Shown piece by piece: positions 7,938-16,402 of a stretch of 64,000 nt of DNA. Source of the stretch: Agrococcus jejuensis (GTDB taxonomy: Bacteria > Actinomycetota > Actinomycetes > Actinomycetales > Microbacteriaceae); assembly GCF_900099705.1 (NCBI RefSeq), contig NZ_LT629695.1, positions 1,550,001 to 1,614,000 on the forward strand, in the 5' to 3' direction. A program made the position numbers and the translations under genes. A model generated the notes under the pieces. The model made no database searches, had not been told where the DNA came from, and saw nothing but the letters and a program-made list of their open reading frames with translations. Each line of letters opens with the position of its first letter. Within the stretch, counting starts at the first letter, position 1.

Positions 7938-8699
7938 TCAGGCCGCGAACGCCTCGGGGCGCTCGCCGACGCCCTCGAGCGACCACGACGTGCCCTGCAG
8001 TCGCACGGTCGAGATCGAGCAGTTCGGCAGGATGGTCGTCGGCGTCATCTCGGGCGTCATCTGGCGCAGCAGCGTCGTGATGAACCCGCCGTGGCTCACC
8101 ACGAGCACCGTGCGCTCGTCGCCGGCCTGCGCATCCGCCGTCACCGTCTGGATGACGTGCGCGAGCGCGAGGTCGGCGCGCACGACCGTCTCGGCCGCCT
8201 TCTCGCTCTGGCCCGTCTCGTCGAGGTCGGCGATGCCGTCGAAGATGTCGCTCCACGACATGCGCTCGGCGAGCACGCGCATCGCCGACAGCTCGCGGTC
8301 GACCTCGAGGCCGTGCTGCGCGAACAGCCGACCCCACACGATCGCCGACGGCTGCTCCTCGTTGCCGCCGAAGTTCCACTCGCGCAGGTCCTCGCGCAGC
8401 GCGAGCGCCGGCGGCGAGGGATGCGCGGCGAGGATGCCCTCGGCCGTGAGGCGCGTGCGCTCGAGGTCGCTCGAGAACGCCGCGTCGAACGGCACGCCCG
8501 CGAGCGCGGCACCGGCCGCCGCGATCTGCTCGTGCCCGCGGTCGGTGATGGGCGAGTTCGACCAACCCTGCATCACGTGCGCGACGTTGTACTCGGTCTC
8601 GGCGTGCCGCACGATGTGCAGCGTGAGCGAGACGCCGTCGGCGAGCGCGCCGAGCTCGTCGGGCAGGCGCTGCCCACCGGTGGTCGTGGCCTCGGTCAT
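7938..8699 (-). CDS. Histidine phosphatase family protein (phosphoglycerate mutase-like)
   Basis: 253 residues. The catalytic RHG-type motif appears as IVRHAETEYN near residue 30, with a second-site EWNFG and the late VSHGGFIT that supplies the other active-site histidine. The branch includes phosphatases for sugar phosphates, nucleotides and cofactor precursors; the substrate cannot be told. Its ATG overlaps the stop of the CopD-CtaG gene by 4 bp, so the two are translationally coupled. Confidence 0.88.
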   Translation of the reverse strand: MTEATTTGGQRLPDELGALADGVSLTLHIVRHAETEYNVAHVMQGWSNSPITDRGHEQIAAAGAALAGVPFDAAFSSDLERTRLTAEGILAAHPSPPALALREDLREWNFGGNEEQPSAIVWGRLFAQHGLEVDRELSAMRVLAERMSWSDIFDGIADLDETGQSEKAAETVVRADLALAHVIQTVTADAQAGDERTVLVVSHGGFITTLLRQMTPEMTPTTILPNCSISTVRLQGTSWSLEGVGERPEAFAA

Positions 8700-10624
8700 C
8701 GCTTCGACATCCTCTCGAGCATCGCGTTGTACTCCTGCAGGTCGGCATCGCCGTCGCGGTCGGCCTTGCGGTCGACTCGGCGCTGCTCGCGCTGGTCGGT
8801 GCGCGCCCACAGGACGCACGTGATGAGGGCGAGCACGATCGTGGGGAACTCGCCGATCGACCAGGCGATGCCGCCGCCGACCTGCTGGTCCTCGAGCGCA
8901 TCCACGCCGTTGCCCATCGCGCCGAACCAGTCGGCGAGCAGCAGCCCCTCGCCCGTCATGATCGTGACGCCGAAGAACGCGTGCGCCGCCATCGCCGCGA
9001 GCAGCATGACGAGGCGCATCGGGAAGGGCGTGCGGTGCGGCGACGGGTCGGTGCCGATGAGCGCCTGCACGAACAGGTAGCCCGAGCCGACGAAGTGCAC
9101 GACCATCCACACGTGGCCCAGGTGGTTCTCCATCGCCCAGCGGAACAGCGGCGAGAAGTAGAACACCCACAGGCTCGCCACGAAGATGCCGGTCGAGACG
9201 ATCGGATGCCCGATCACCTGCATGTAGCGGGAGTGCACGATCGCGAGCAGCCACTCACGGCCGCCGCGCGTGCCGTCGGTGCGCTTCGTGAGCGCGCGCA
9301 TGCCGAGCGTCACGGGCGCGCCGGGCACGAGCAGCAGCGGCACGGCCATGCCGAGCAGCATGTGCCCGGCCATGTGGAACGAGAACTGGTAGTGCTCGTA
9401 CACGGCGAGCGGGCCCGACGTGACCCACGCGAGCAGGCCGACGCCCGCGAGCCACGAGATCGTGCGCAGCACGGGCCACGCGTCGCCGCGGCGGCGCACG
9501 CGCACGACGCCCGCGACGTAGAAGAAGGCGAGCATCGTGCACACGACGGCCCACAGCGGGTCGAGCGACCACTCGGTGAAGAGGCGGATGGGCTCGAACG
9601 TCGGCGGCAGCGGCGAGCCCGTGAGGATCGTCGCGGGGCTCGAGTCGACCGCGACCTCCGAGATCGGCGTCGGCGTCTGCGCCAGGCCGTTCGCGACGCC
9701 CATCGCGACGCCCATGAACGCGAGCTCGGCGACGAGGAACCAGCGGATGCGGCCCGTCTCGACCGCGCGCGGGATGAGGCGCGTGCGCTGCCATGCGCCG
9801 AAGGCGCCGAGCACGACGAGCAGCACCGTCTTCACGATCACGAGCGCGCCGTACGGCGTCGCGAGCCCCTCCCAGCCGGTGCGCACCCAGGCGGAGGCGA
9901 CGCCCGAGAAGCCGACGATCGCGAACGAGACGAGGGCGAGCGACGAGTAGCGACGCATGGCGTCGTGCAGGCTCGGGCTGCGGTCGAGGCGCAGGATCGC
10001 GAGATGGATGAGGCCGCCCACCCAGATGCTCACGAACACGAGGTGCAGCCAGAGCGAGCTCGTCGCGAGCGTGTGGTTCTCGGCCGTGCCCGCGTGGCCG
10101 GCCGCGGCGAGCAGCACGAGCGGCGCGGCCGACAGCACCGTCACCCACGCGACGCCGGCTGCGGAGCGCACGACGACGAGCAGCGTCGTCACGACCGCGA
10201 ACGCGAGCGTCGCGGACCCGAGGTACTGGCCGCGCTCGATCTGCGTGAAGAACTGCAGGAACGAGTCGGTGAACGTCGCGTCGACCGACAGCGGGCTCGT
10301 GACGAGCGTGCGGAACGCGAGGAAGGCGACGGCGGCGGATGCGGCGGTCGCGACGCCCGCAGCGGCGGCGGCGACGTCGATGGCCTTGTCCCACGCCTTC
10401 GAGCCCGGCACGAGCGCGAAGCACGACAGCACGAGGCCGCCGATGAGCGTCGCCGTGGCGATGTCCTGCAGCATGCGGGCGATGGGGGTGCCCCATCGCA
10501 CGCCGGCGCCGGGGTCGCCGACCGTGAGCGGGGCCGCTCCGCCGCCGAGCTCGAGGGCGACGATGACGGCGACGAGTCCTGCGGCGACGACGGCACCCGG
10601 ACCGATCAGTCTCGCGCGTGCCAC
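8696..10624 (-). CDS. CopD-CtaG fusion: copper resistance D domain plus cytochrome c oxidase assembly domain
   Basis: 642 residues with about 14 membrane spans. The first half matches CopD copper-import/resistance proteins (HAGTAENHTLATSSLWLHLV, IWVGGLIHLAIL). The second half matches CtaG_Caa3 (YEHYQFSFHMAGHMLLGM, HLGHVWMVVHFVGSGYLF), rich in potential Cu-binding His and Met. This architecture is known in actinobacteria and probably moves copper across the membrane for the CuA/CuB centres of cytochrome oxidase. The start is GTG 10624. Overlap with the histidine phosphatase gene is 4 bp. Confidence 0.9.
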   Translation of the reverse strand: MARARLIGPGAVVAAGLVAVIVALELGGGAAPLTVGDPGAGVRWGTPIARMLQDIATATLIGGLVLSCFALVPGSKAWDKAIDVAAAAAGVATAASAAVAFLAFRTLVTSPLSVDATFTDSFLQFFTQIERGQYLGSATLAFAVVTTLLVVVRSAAGVAWVTVLSAAPLVLLAAAGHAGTAENHTLATSSLWLHLVFVSIWVGGLIHLAILRLDRSPSLHDAMRRYSSLALVSFAIVGFSGVASAWVRTGWEGLATPYGALVIVKTVLLVVLGAFGAWQRTRLIPRAVETGRIRWFLVAELAFMGVAMGVANGLAQTPTPISEVAVDSSPATILTGSPLPPTFEPIRLFTEWSLDPLWAVVCTMLAFFYVAGVVRVRRRGDAWPVLRTISWLAGVGLLAWVTSGPLAVYEHYQFSFHMAGHMLLGMAVPLLLVPGAPVTLGMRALTKRTDGTRGGREWLLAIVHSRYMQVIGHPIVSTGIFVASLWVFYFSPLFRWAMENHLGHVWMVVHFVGSGYLFVQALIGTDPSPHRTPFPMRLVMLLAAMAAHAFFGVTIMTGEGLLLADWFGAMGNGVDALEDQQVGGGIAWSIGEFPTIVLALITCVLWARTDQREQRRVDRKADRDGDADLQEYNAMLERMSKR

Positions 10625-10682
10625 GCATCCAGGGTATCGGCGCAGCCTATGCGCGCCCGACCTCCCCCGCTCCCTCTCGCGG

Positions 10683-10816
10683 ATGGGTCACTTCCTGCCG
10701 CCGATGGGTCACTTCCGTGCGATGCGTGGTCACGTGCTGTCACGACACGCCGCACGAAGTGGCAGGAAGTGACCACTCCTTCCCCGGGTCGGGTGCGGGC
10801 GTCAGGAAGTGACCCC
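10683..10816. repeat. Cluster of four GGGTCACTTCC repeats in two inverted pairs
   Basis: Forward copies start GATGGGTCACTTCC at about 10682 and 10703. Inverted copies are GGCAGGAAGTGACC at 10761 and GTCAGGAAGTGACCCC at 10801. The outer arms can pair over at least 14 bp. The whole 269-bp gap between the CopD-CtaG gene and HU holds no gene. This may be a REP-type mosaic element. Confidence 0.6.
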
Positions 10817-10841
10817 TCATGCGACGAGACCCCCGCACACG

Positions 10842-10876
10842 ACGAAGGCCCCCGTCGTGACGACGGGGGCCTTCGT
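10842..10876 (-). terminator. Rho-independent-type terminator of the HU gene
   Basis: A perfect 16-bp stem (ACGAAGGCCCCCGTCG) with a TGA loop, starting 17 nt after the HU stop. T-tracts are poor, as often in high-GC actinobacteria. Confidence 0.8.
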
Positions 10877-10893
10877 GCGCTGTGAAGCGGTGA

Positions 10894-11178
10894 CTACTTG
10901 ACGGCAGCCTTGAGCTTCGAGCCAGCGGTCAGCTTGACGCGGTGGCCGGCAGCGATCTTGATCTCGGCACCCGTCTGCGGGTTGCGGCCCGTGCGGGCAG
11001 CGGTCGCGGTGCGCTCGGCCGTGAGGAAGCCGGGGATCGACACCTTGTCGCCCTTGGCGACGGCGCCCGAGATCTCGGCGAACAGCGCGTCGAGCACAGC
11101 GCCGACGGTGGCCTGGCTGGCGTCGGTCGACGCGGCGATCTTCGCGACGAGGGTCGTCTTGTTGATGGTCTCTGCCAT
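10894..11178 (-). CDS. hup: HU-family nucleoid DNA-binding protein
   Basis: 94 residues. It has the full HU fold: helical dimerisation half (MAETINKTTLVAKIAAS), the VSIPGFLTAE strand, and the DNA-grasping arm with the conserved GRNPQTGAEIKI motif. It compacts and bends DNA as a dimer. AGGAGG lies 6 nt before the ATG, and a strong terminator follows, so it is a monocistronic unit. The typical mycobacterial lysine-rich C-terminal extension is absent. Confidence 0.97.
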   Translation of the reverse strand: MAETINKTTLVAKIAASTDASQATVGAVLDALFAEISGAVAKGDKVSIPGFLTAERTATAARTGRNPQTGAEIKIAAGHRVKLTAGSKLKAAVK

Positions 11179-11309
11179 GGTGTCCTCCTGGACTCGTTCC
11201 TGCCCCGCCAGGGCGGGTCGTGCACGGCGGCCCGGTCAGTGCCCGTGCCGCACCGCCACGGTACCCGCGCGACGCGCATCGACCGCGCAGGCGGGGCCGA
11301 CACGCCGAG

Positions 11310-11345
11310 GATTCCGCGTGATTCCGCGGGATTCAGAGCCGATTC
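11310..11345. repeat. Four GATTC boxes at 10-11 bp spacing upstream of HU
   Basis: GATTC occurs at 11310, 11320, 11330 and 11341, so the boxes fall on one face of the helix, 130-165 bp upstream of the HU start in a 230-bp non-coding gap. It could be a regulator site or a short tandem slippage product. Confidence 0.45.
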
Positions 11346-11409
11346 TTGGCAATCCGACCCGTCTCGGGCCTTCCATGCATCTCGCAGGCGCGGATGCGGT
11401 GCGCTGCGC

Positions 11410-12144
11410 TCAGCCGCGCAGGGCCGCGACGCGGGCCGCCTCGCGCGCCTCGGCGGCGCTGCGACGGCGATCGAACCACGGCAGCGTGCGGCCCACGACG
11501 GGCCCGACGCCGAAGGCGAAGATGACGGCGCCGACGCCGAGCGGACCACCCAGCAGCAGGCCGACCACGAGCACCGAGCCCTCGATGAGCGTGCGCACGA
11601 CCCAGATGGGCCACTTCGTGACGCGCACGACGCCTGTCATGAGCCCGTCGCGGGGGCCGGGGCCGAAGCGCGCCGTGATGTACATGCCGGTCGCGACGGC
11701 GAGCACGACGAGGCCGAGCACGAACAGCGGCACGCGGAACCACCACGTCGCGGGGTCGGCGGTGGGCACGCGCGGCACGATCGCGAGCGTCAGCTCGGCG
11801 AACGGCCCCACGAGGAGGCCGTTGAGCAGCGTGCCCACGCCCACGCGCTGGCGCAGCGGGATCCAGAGCAGCAGCACCGCGGCCGACGTGAGGATGATGA
11901 TGAGCCCGAAGCCGAGGCCCGTCTGCGCCTGCACGCCGAGGGTCAGCACGTCCCACGGCGCGACGCCGATCTCGGCGCGCACCATGAGGCCGATGCCGAC
12001 GCCGTAGAGCCAGAGGCCCACGACGAGCTGCACGAGACGGCGGCCGACGTCGCGACGCGACACGGCCTCGACCGGCAGCACGAGGCGCGTGAGCCATGCG
12101 GGCATGGCGAGGCGACGGCGTGCGGATGCGGCGGGCTGGGTCAT
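11410..12144 (-). CDS. YczE/YitT-like membrane protein
   Basis: 244 residues with about 5-6 membrane spans. The first span contains GLWLYGVGIGLMVRAEIGVAPWD, and a later loop reads ARFGPGPRDGLM, both hallmarks of the YczE/YyaS family (DUF6198-type). The function is unknown. The gene is divergent from a MocR-type regulator; that pairing is the recognised context of YczE with the YczR branch of MocR regulators, so its expression is probably controlled from the shared 96-bp region. The start at 12144 gives a normal length. Confidence 0.85.
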   Translation of the reverse strand: MTQPAASARRRLAMPAWLTRLVLPVEAVSRRDVGRRLVQLVVGLWLYGVGIGLMVRAEIGVAPWDVLTLGVQAQTGLGFGLIIILTSAAVLLLWIPLRQRVGVGTLLNGLLVGPFAELTLAIVPRVPTADPATWWFRVPLFVLGLVVLAVATGMYITARFGPGPRDGLMTGVVRVTKWPIWVVRTLIEGSVLVVGLLLGGPLGVGAVIFAFGVGPVVGRTLPWFDRRRSAAEAREAARVAALRG

Positions 12145-12165
12145 GCATGCCAGCATGCGGGCAGA

Positions 12166-12221
12166 GTGGCCCTGGATGCACGGTCCACCGGTGAGCGCGT
12201 GGCCCGTGCATCCCGGTCCAC
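12166..12221. promoter_or_regulatory. Two direct repeats GTGGCCC-N9-CGGTCCAC: MocR/YczR operators
   Basis: Two 23-bp repeats at 12166-12188 and 12199-12221 share GTGGCCC at one end and CGGTCCAC at the other, and each contains TGCA. They are 33 bp apart (three helical turns) inside the divergent yczE/mocR gap. MocR regulators commonly bind tandem sites; binding is inferred. Confidence 0.65.
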
Positions 12222-12240
12222 TCGGGGGCATGATGGGGCG

Positions 12241-13644
12241 ATGGGATCACGACTCGGACGCCAGCTCGGCGAGTGGTACCAGGGCGGCGCCGTGGCGCAG
12301 TCCCTGGCGGACCGCATCCGCATGCTCATCCTCGACGGCCGCCTCACGGTCGGCGAGCGAGTGCCGAGCGAGCGAGCGCTCGCCACCGAGGTGGGCCGTT
12401 CGCGCGCCACCGTCACGAAGGCGTACGAGACGCTCGCCGACGCTGGCTACCTCGCCCGCGTGCACGGCTCCGGCACTCGCGTCGCCCTTCCCCACCGCTC
12501 GGCGACGCGCGTGCCCGCGCCGAGCGACGACGTCATCGACCTCACGATCGCGTCCGTCGGATCGACGCCCGGCCTGCACGCCGCGACCGTGCGCGCGCTC
12601 GACCGGCTCGCGTCGCTGCTCGGCACCCCCGGCTACTCGCTCGACGGCCTCGCCGACCTGCGCGAGCGCATCGCCGCCCGCTACACGCAGCGCGGCCTGC
12701 CCACCGACCCGTCGCAGATCGTCGTGACGAGCGGCGCCATGCACGCGCTCACCCTCATCACGGCGGCGTTCGGCGAGCGCGGGCGAGCGGCGATCGTCGA
12801 GCAGCCCACGTTCCCGCACGCGATGGATGCGCTGCGCCGCGTCGGCATGCGCCTCGTGCCCACGCCCGTCACGCCCGAGGGCTGGGACCTCGCGCACCTC
12901 GCCGGCCGCATCCGCGAGACGAGGCCGGGCATCGTCTACACGATCGCCGACCTGCACAACCCGACGGGCGCGACGATGCCCGACCTCGAGCGCGCGAAGC
13001 TCGCCGCGACCGCGCGCAGCGTCGGCGCGCTCGTGATCGTCGACGAGACGTGCGTCGAGCTCGACGTCGACCGCGGCTGGACGCCGCACCCGTTCGCCTC
13101 GCACGGGCCGGCGATCAGCATCGGCTCGATGTCGAAGCTCGCGTGGGGCGGCCTGCGCATCGGGTGGATCCGCGCGGATGCGCCGCACGTCGAGCGCCTG
13201 CTCGCGGTGCGCCCGTCGTTCGACCTCGGCAGCCCGCTGCTCGAGCAGTGCATCGCCACCGAGCTGCTCGACGACATGGACGGCCTGCTCGCCCACACGA
13301 AGCGCCGCCTCACCGCGGGCCGCGCGTCGGTGCGCGCCGGGCTCGCGACGCACCTGCCCGGCGTCGTGATGCCCGAGGTGCCCGGCGGCCTCGCCGCGTG
13401 GGTCGACCTCGGCTCGCCCATGTCGACGAACCTGTCGCTCGCGGCGCGCGAGCACGGGCTGCTGCTGCCGCCCGGTCCGCGCTTCACGGCGACGGGCGTG
13501 CTCGACCGCTTCGCGCGCATCCCCATCACGTGGGAGCCCGAGGTGATGGATGCGGCGATGGAGCGCCTCGGCATGGCGTGGCGCGACCTACGCGCCGGCT
13601 CGACGCCGCGCGCTGGCGCCTACGAGGAGCTCGCGGTCGTCTGA
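12241..13644 (+). CDS. MocR-type GntR regulator with aminotransferase-like domain (YczR-like)
   Basis: 467 residues. The N-terminal GntR winged helix (LADRIRMLILDGRLTVGERV, SERALATEVGRSRATVTKAY) covers about residues 15-80. The rest is a fold-type I PLP domain with NPTGATMP and the probable Schiff-base lysine in SIGSMSKLAWGGLRIGW. MocR proteins use PLP as effector. Its neighbour across the divergent promoter is the YczE membrane protein, and two direct-repeat sites lie between them, so the likely role is control of yczE and of itself. Confidence 0.92.
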   Translation: MGSRLGRQLGEWYQGGAVAQSLADRIRMLILDGRLTVGERVPSERALATEVGRSRATVTKAYETLADAGYLARVHGSGTRVALPHRSATRVPAPSDDVIDLTIASVGSTPGLHAATVRALDRLASLLGTPGYSLDGLADLRERIAARYTQRGLPTDPSQIVVTSGAMHALTLITAAFGERGRAAIVEQPTFPHAMDALRRVGMRLVPTPVTPEGWDLAHLAGRIRETRPGIVYTIADLHNPTGATMPDLERAKLAATARSVGALVIVDETCVELDVDRGWTPHPFASHGPAISIGSMSKLAWGGLRIGWIRADAPHVERLLAVRPSFDLGSPLLEQCIATELLDDMDGLLAHTKRRLTAGRASVRAGLATHLPGVVMPEVPGGLAAWVDLGSPMSTNLSLAAREHGLLLPPGPRFTATGVLDRFARIPITWEPEVMDAAMERLGMAWRDLRAGSTPRAGAYEELAVV

Positions 13645-13660
13645 CCCGCGTGCTCGACAC

Positions 13661-13700
13661 GACGAACGGCCCCGGGGAGCGATCCCCGGGGCCGTTCGTC
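13661..13700. terminator. Bidirectional hairpin terminator
   Basis: A perfect 18-bp stem (GACGAACGGCCCCGGGGA and its complement) around a 4-nt loop, between the convergent MocR gene and the small membrane protein gene. It can serve both strands. Confidence 0.85.
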
Positions 13701-13712
13701 GTCGGCACCGCG

Positions 13713-14051
13713 TCAGGCGGGGGCCGGTCCTTCGCGCAGCTGCTGCTGGGCAGGCGGCCGCGTTGCCGCGTCGTCCGTCTGCGTCACCGGCGCCTGCTGC
13801 TGCCACGCACGCTGGTCGCCATCCGTCGGCTGCGCCACCGGCGTCGCCGGTGCCTGCACGACGGGCGGTGCCACCGGCGCCGCGATGCGCGCCGGCTCCC
13901 CGCGCACGGCGCGCTCGATCGCGCCGAGCCTGCGCAGCACGAGCACGCCGAACAGCACGACGCCGCCGAGCACGAGCAGCGTCACGATCGACTGCGCGAT
14001 CGCCGTGCCGTCGATGCCCGGCCCGCCCCCGAATCCGGGTCCTGGGTTCAT
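13713..14051 (-). CDS. Hypothetical single-span membrane protein with Pro/Gln-rich tail
   Basis: 112 residues: short Gly/Pro-rich N-terminus (MNPGPGFGGGPGIDG), one hydrophobic span (SIVTLLVLGGVVLFGVLVL), then a basic patch (RRLGAIERAVRG) and a low-complexity Pro/Ala/Gln tail. I do not recognise a family. GGAGGAGGG lies just before the ATG and supports translation. The basic residues after the span suggest the tail is cytoplasmic. Confidence 0.7.
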   Translation of the reverse strand: MNPGPGFGGGPGIDGTAIAQSIVTLLVLGGVVLFGVLVLRRLGAIERAVRGEPARIAAPVAPPVVQAPATPVAQPTDGDQRAWQQQAPVTQTDDAATRPPAQQQLREGPAPA

Positions 14052-14192
14052 GGTCCCTCCTCCTGTCGTCGGGCTCGCGCCCGACTCCTTCTCCCTGCCT
14101 CGCACGGTAGGCACGGCCGCGATGCGTGCACGGTGGCGCGCATTGGAGGTGCACAAGAGCGCCGAGCGAGCGATGGGCGTACCGTCGGACGG

Positions 14193-14669
14193 ATGCGCAC
14201 GCGAACCCTGACCCTGCCCGCGCTCGCCGGAGCCGGGCTGCTGCTGCTCGCCGGCTGCGCCTCCGACGGCGAGGCGCCCGAGACCAGCGAGTCGACCGCG
14301 AGCGAGAGCGCCGACCCCAGCGCATCCGCCGCCCCCGTCCCCAGCGAGATCACGCCGGGCGCGACCGCCGAGGACCTCGCCGGCACGTCGTGGTTCGGCA
14401 CCGCCGAGGGCGTCGCCGAGGTCACGTTCACGCTGAACGCCGACGGCACCGTCGACTTCGAGAGCTTCAACGGGCAGCCGTTCGACGCCCCCACCGACGT
14501 GTGGAGCGTCGACGGCGAGACGTTCTCGCTCACGATCTCGCAGCTGCAGGCGCCGACGGGCGAGGTCGTCGACATCGTCTTCACCGGCACGGCCGCGACG
14601 GGCGGCATGGAGCTCGTCGGCGACGACGGCGCCGGCACCCAGTACCCGATGACCATCGCGCAGGTCTGA
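14193..14669 (+). CDS. Putative secreted lipoprotein
   Basis: 158 residues. The signal peptide MRTRTLTLPALAGAG is followed by the lipobox LLAGC, so Cys is the likely lipidated residue. A Ser/Glu/Ala-rich linker follows, then a compact beta-rich domain with GTSWFGTAEG and VTFTLNADGTVDFESFNG, which resembles small extracytoplasmic beta domains of unknown role. It is probably anchored on the outer face of the membrane. The gene is 33 bp upstream of yaeQ but is probably an independent unit. Confidence 0.8.
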   Translation: MRTRTLTLPALAGAGLLLLAGCASDGEAPETSESTASESADPSASAAPVPSEITPGATAEDLAGTSWFGTAEGVAEVTFTLNADGTVDFESFNGQPFDAPTDVWSVDGETFSLTISQLQAPTGEVVDIVFTGTAATGGMELVGDDGAGTQYPMTIAQV

Positions 14670-14701
14670 GCGGACCCTCCCCCGCACCTAGGCTCGAGAC
14701 C

Positions 14702-15241
14702 ATGGGCATCGGCGCGACCATCCACACGTTCGACGTGACGCTGGCCGACGTCGACCGCGGCGTCTACGACGACCTCTCGTTCAAGGTCGCGCAGCACCCG
14801 TCGGAGACGCTCGCGTTCCTCACGACGCGCGTGCTCGCGTACCTGCTCGAGTTCGAGGAGGGCATCGCGTTCGGCGACTCCCTCTCGGGCGGCGACGAGC
14901 CCGCCGTGCTCGTGCGCGACCTCACGGGTGCGCTGCAGGCGTGGATCGAGGCGGGCGCGCCCGAGGCCGACCGCATCCACCGCGGTAGCATGGCGGCTGA
15001 GCGCTGCGCCGTCTACACGCACCGCGACCCCGACAAGGTCGCCGGCCGGTGGGCGGGCAAGCGCATCCACAAGGCCGAGCAGGTGCGGCTCGTGTCGTTC
15101 GACGACGGATTCGTGGATGCGGTCGCAGACGCGATCGCGCGCCGCACGACCATGACGTTCTCGGTGACCGAGGGCGTCGTCTACGCCGAGGTCAACGGCA
15201 CGGCGCTGTCGAGCAGCATCCACGAGCGCCGCGCGGGCTGA
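14702..15241 (+). CDS. yaeQ: YaeQ family protein
   Basis: 179 residues, the same length as E. coli YaeQ (about 181). It opens with MGIGATIHTFDVTLADVDRG and carries HPSETLAFLTTRVLAYLLEF, both typical of the family, which has a nuclease-like fold without established activity. E. coli YaeQ was reported as a suppressor affecting RfaH-dependent transcription, but that does not reveal the role here. The stop codon overlaps the start of the following MFS gene (TGATG). Confidence 0.9.
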   Translation: MGIGATIHTFDVTLADVDRGVYDDLSFKVAQHPSETLAFLTTRVLAYLLEFEEGIAFGDSLSGGDEPAVLVRDLTGALQAWIEAGAPEADRIHRGSMAAERCAVYTHRDPDKVAGRWAGKRIHKAEQVRLVSFDDGFVDAVADAIARRTTMTFSVTEGVVYAEVNGTALSSSIHERRAG

Positions 15242-16383
15242 TGCAGGCCCAGCGCGGCACGCGCTCGTCGCTCGTCATCGCGGGCGTCGCGCTCATCGCG
15301 TGCTGCTACGGCCTCGCACGATTCGCCTACGGGCTCTTCGCTCCCGACTTCGCGCGCGACTTCGCCCTGACCCCCGCGCTCTCGGGGCTCATCGGCTCGG
15401 GCGGGTACGTCGGCTACTGCGTCGCGATCGTGGCGAGCACCGTCGCGACGCCGCGGGTCGGCGCGCGCCGAGTGGCCGTGGCCGCGGGCGTGCTCGCGAC
15501 GGCGGGCATCGCCACGGTCGCGGCGGCGCCGAACGCGACGGTGCTCGCGATCGGCATCCTCGTTGCCGGCTCGAGCACGGGCGTGGCCTCGCCGCCGCTC
15601 GCCGCCGCCGTGGCCGCCGCCATCCGCGAGCGCTCGCGCGACGCGGCGCAGACGATCGTCAACGCCGGCACGGGCGTCGGCGTGCTCGTCTCGGGCCCCG
15701 TCGCCGTGCTGCTCGCCGACGACTGGCGCATCGCGTGGACGATCTTCGCGATCATCGCGGCCGGGGTCACCGCGTGGGCGGCGTTCGCGGTGCCCGATGC
15801 GCGTCCCGCCCCGGGCGGCTCGTCAGCGGCGCCCGTGCGGCCGTCGCGACGGCTCGCGCTGCTCGTCACGGCAGCCGTGACGATGGGCGTCGGCAGCATC
15901 GGCGTGTGGACGTTCGGCAGGCAGGCGGTGCTCGACGCCGGTGCCGCGGCGTGGGTCGCGCCGGCCGTCTGGACTGCGATCGGTGCCGCAGGCGTGCTCG
16001 GTGCCTTCGCCGGCGCGCTCATCGCGCGCATCGGCATCCGCTGGTCGTGGGCGCTCGGCATGGTCGCGATGGCCGCAGGCGGGGCAGCGCTCGCGCTGCT
16101 GGCGACGAGTCCCGTCGCGGCGCTCGCCGCCGGGGCGCTCTTCGGCGCCGCCTACATCGCCCTCACAGGCGTGCTGCTCGTGTGGTCGACGCGGCTCGCG
16201 CCCGGTCGCACGGCGTTCGGCGTCGGCCTCGCCTTCCTCGCGATCGCCGTGGGCCAGGCGATCGGCGCACCCATCGTCGGCGTCGCGGCCGATGCGGTGC
16301 CCCTCGCCGCCGTGCTCGTCGGATGCGCTGCGATCGCCGCCGTCGGCGCGCTGCTCACGCCGCGGCGCGTGCCTGCGCCCTGA
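15241..16383 (+). CDS. MFS transporter, YbfB/YjiJ-like
   Basis: 380 residues with about 12 spans. The opening CCYGLARFAYGLFAPDFARDF is the characteristic first helix and loop of the YbfB/YjiJ MFS family (PF06779). The rest has repeated Ala/Gly/Val-rich helices, and RFAYG is conserved. The substrate is unknown; the family is thought to export or import small organic acids or drugs. It is translationally coupled to yaeQ through the TGATG overlap. Confidence 0.87.
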   Translation: MQAQRGTRSSLVIAGVALIACCYGLARFAYGLFAPDFARDFALTPALSGLIGSGGYVGYCVAIVASTVATPRVGARRVAVAAGVLATAGIATVAAAPNATVLAIGILVAGSSTGVASPPLAAAVAAAIRERSRDAAQTIVNAGTGVGVLVSGPVAVLLADDWRIAWTIFAIIAAGVTAWAAFAVPDARPAPGGSSAAPVRPSRRLALLVTAAVTMGVGSIGVWTFGRQAVLDAGAAAWVAPAVWTAIGAAGVLGAFAGALIARIGIRWSWALGMVAMAAGGAALALLATSPVAALAAGALFGAAYIALTGVLLVWSTRLAPGRTAFGVGLAFLAIAVGQAIGAPIVGVAADAVPLAAVLVGCAAIAAVGALLTPRRVPAP

Positions 16384-16402
16384 CCGACGCGACGTCCGCG
16401 CC

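Noticed and set aside
10618..10812. 64-codon open frame between CopD-CtaG and HU
   Set aside because: It is made of the repeat cluster and has no coding bias or ribosome site.
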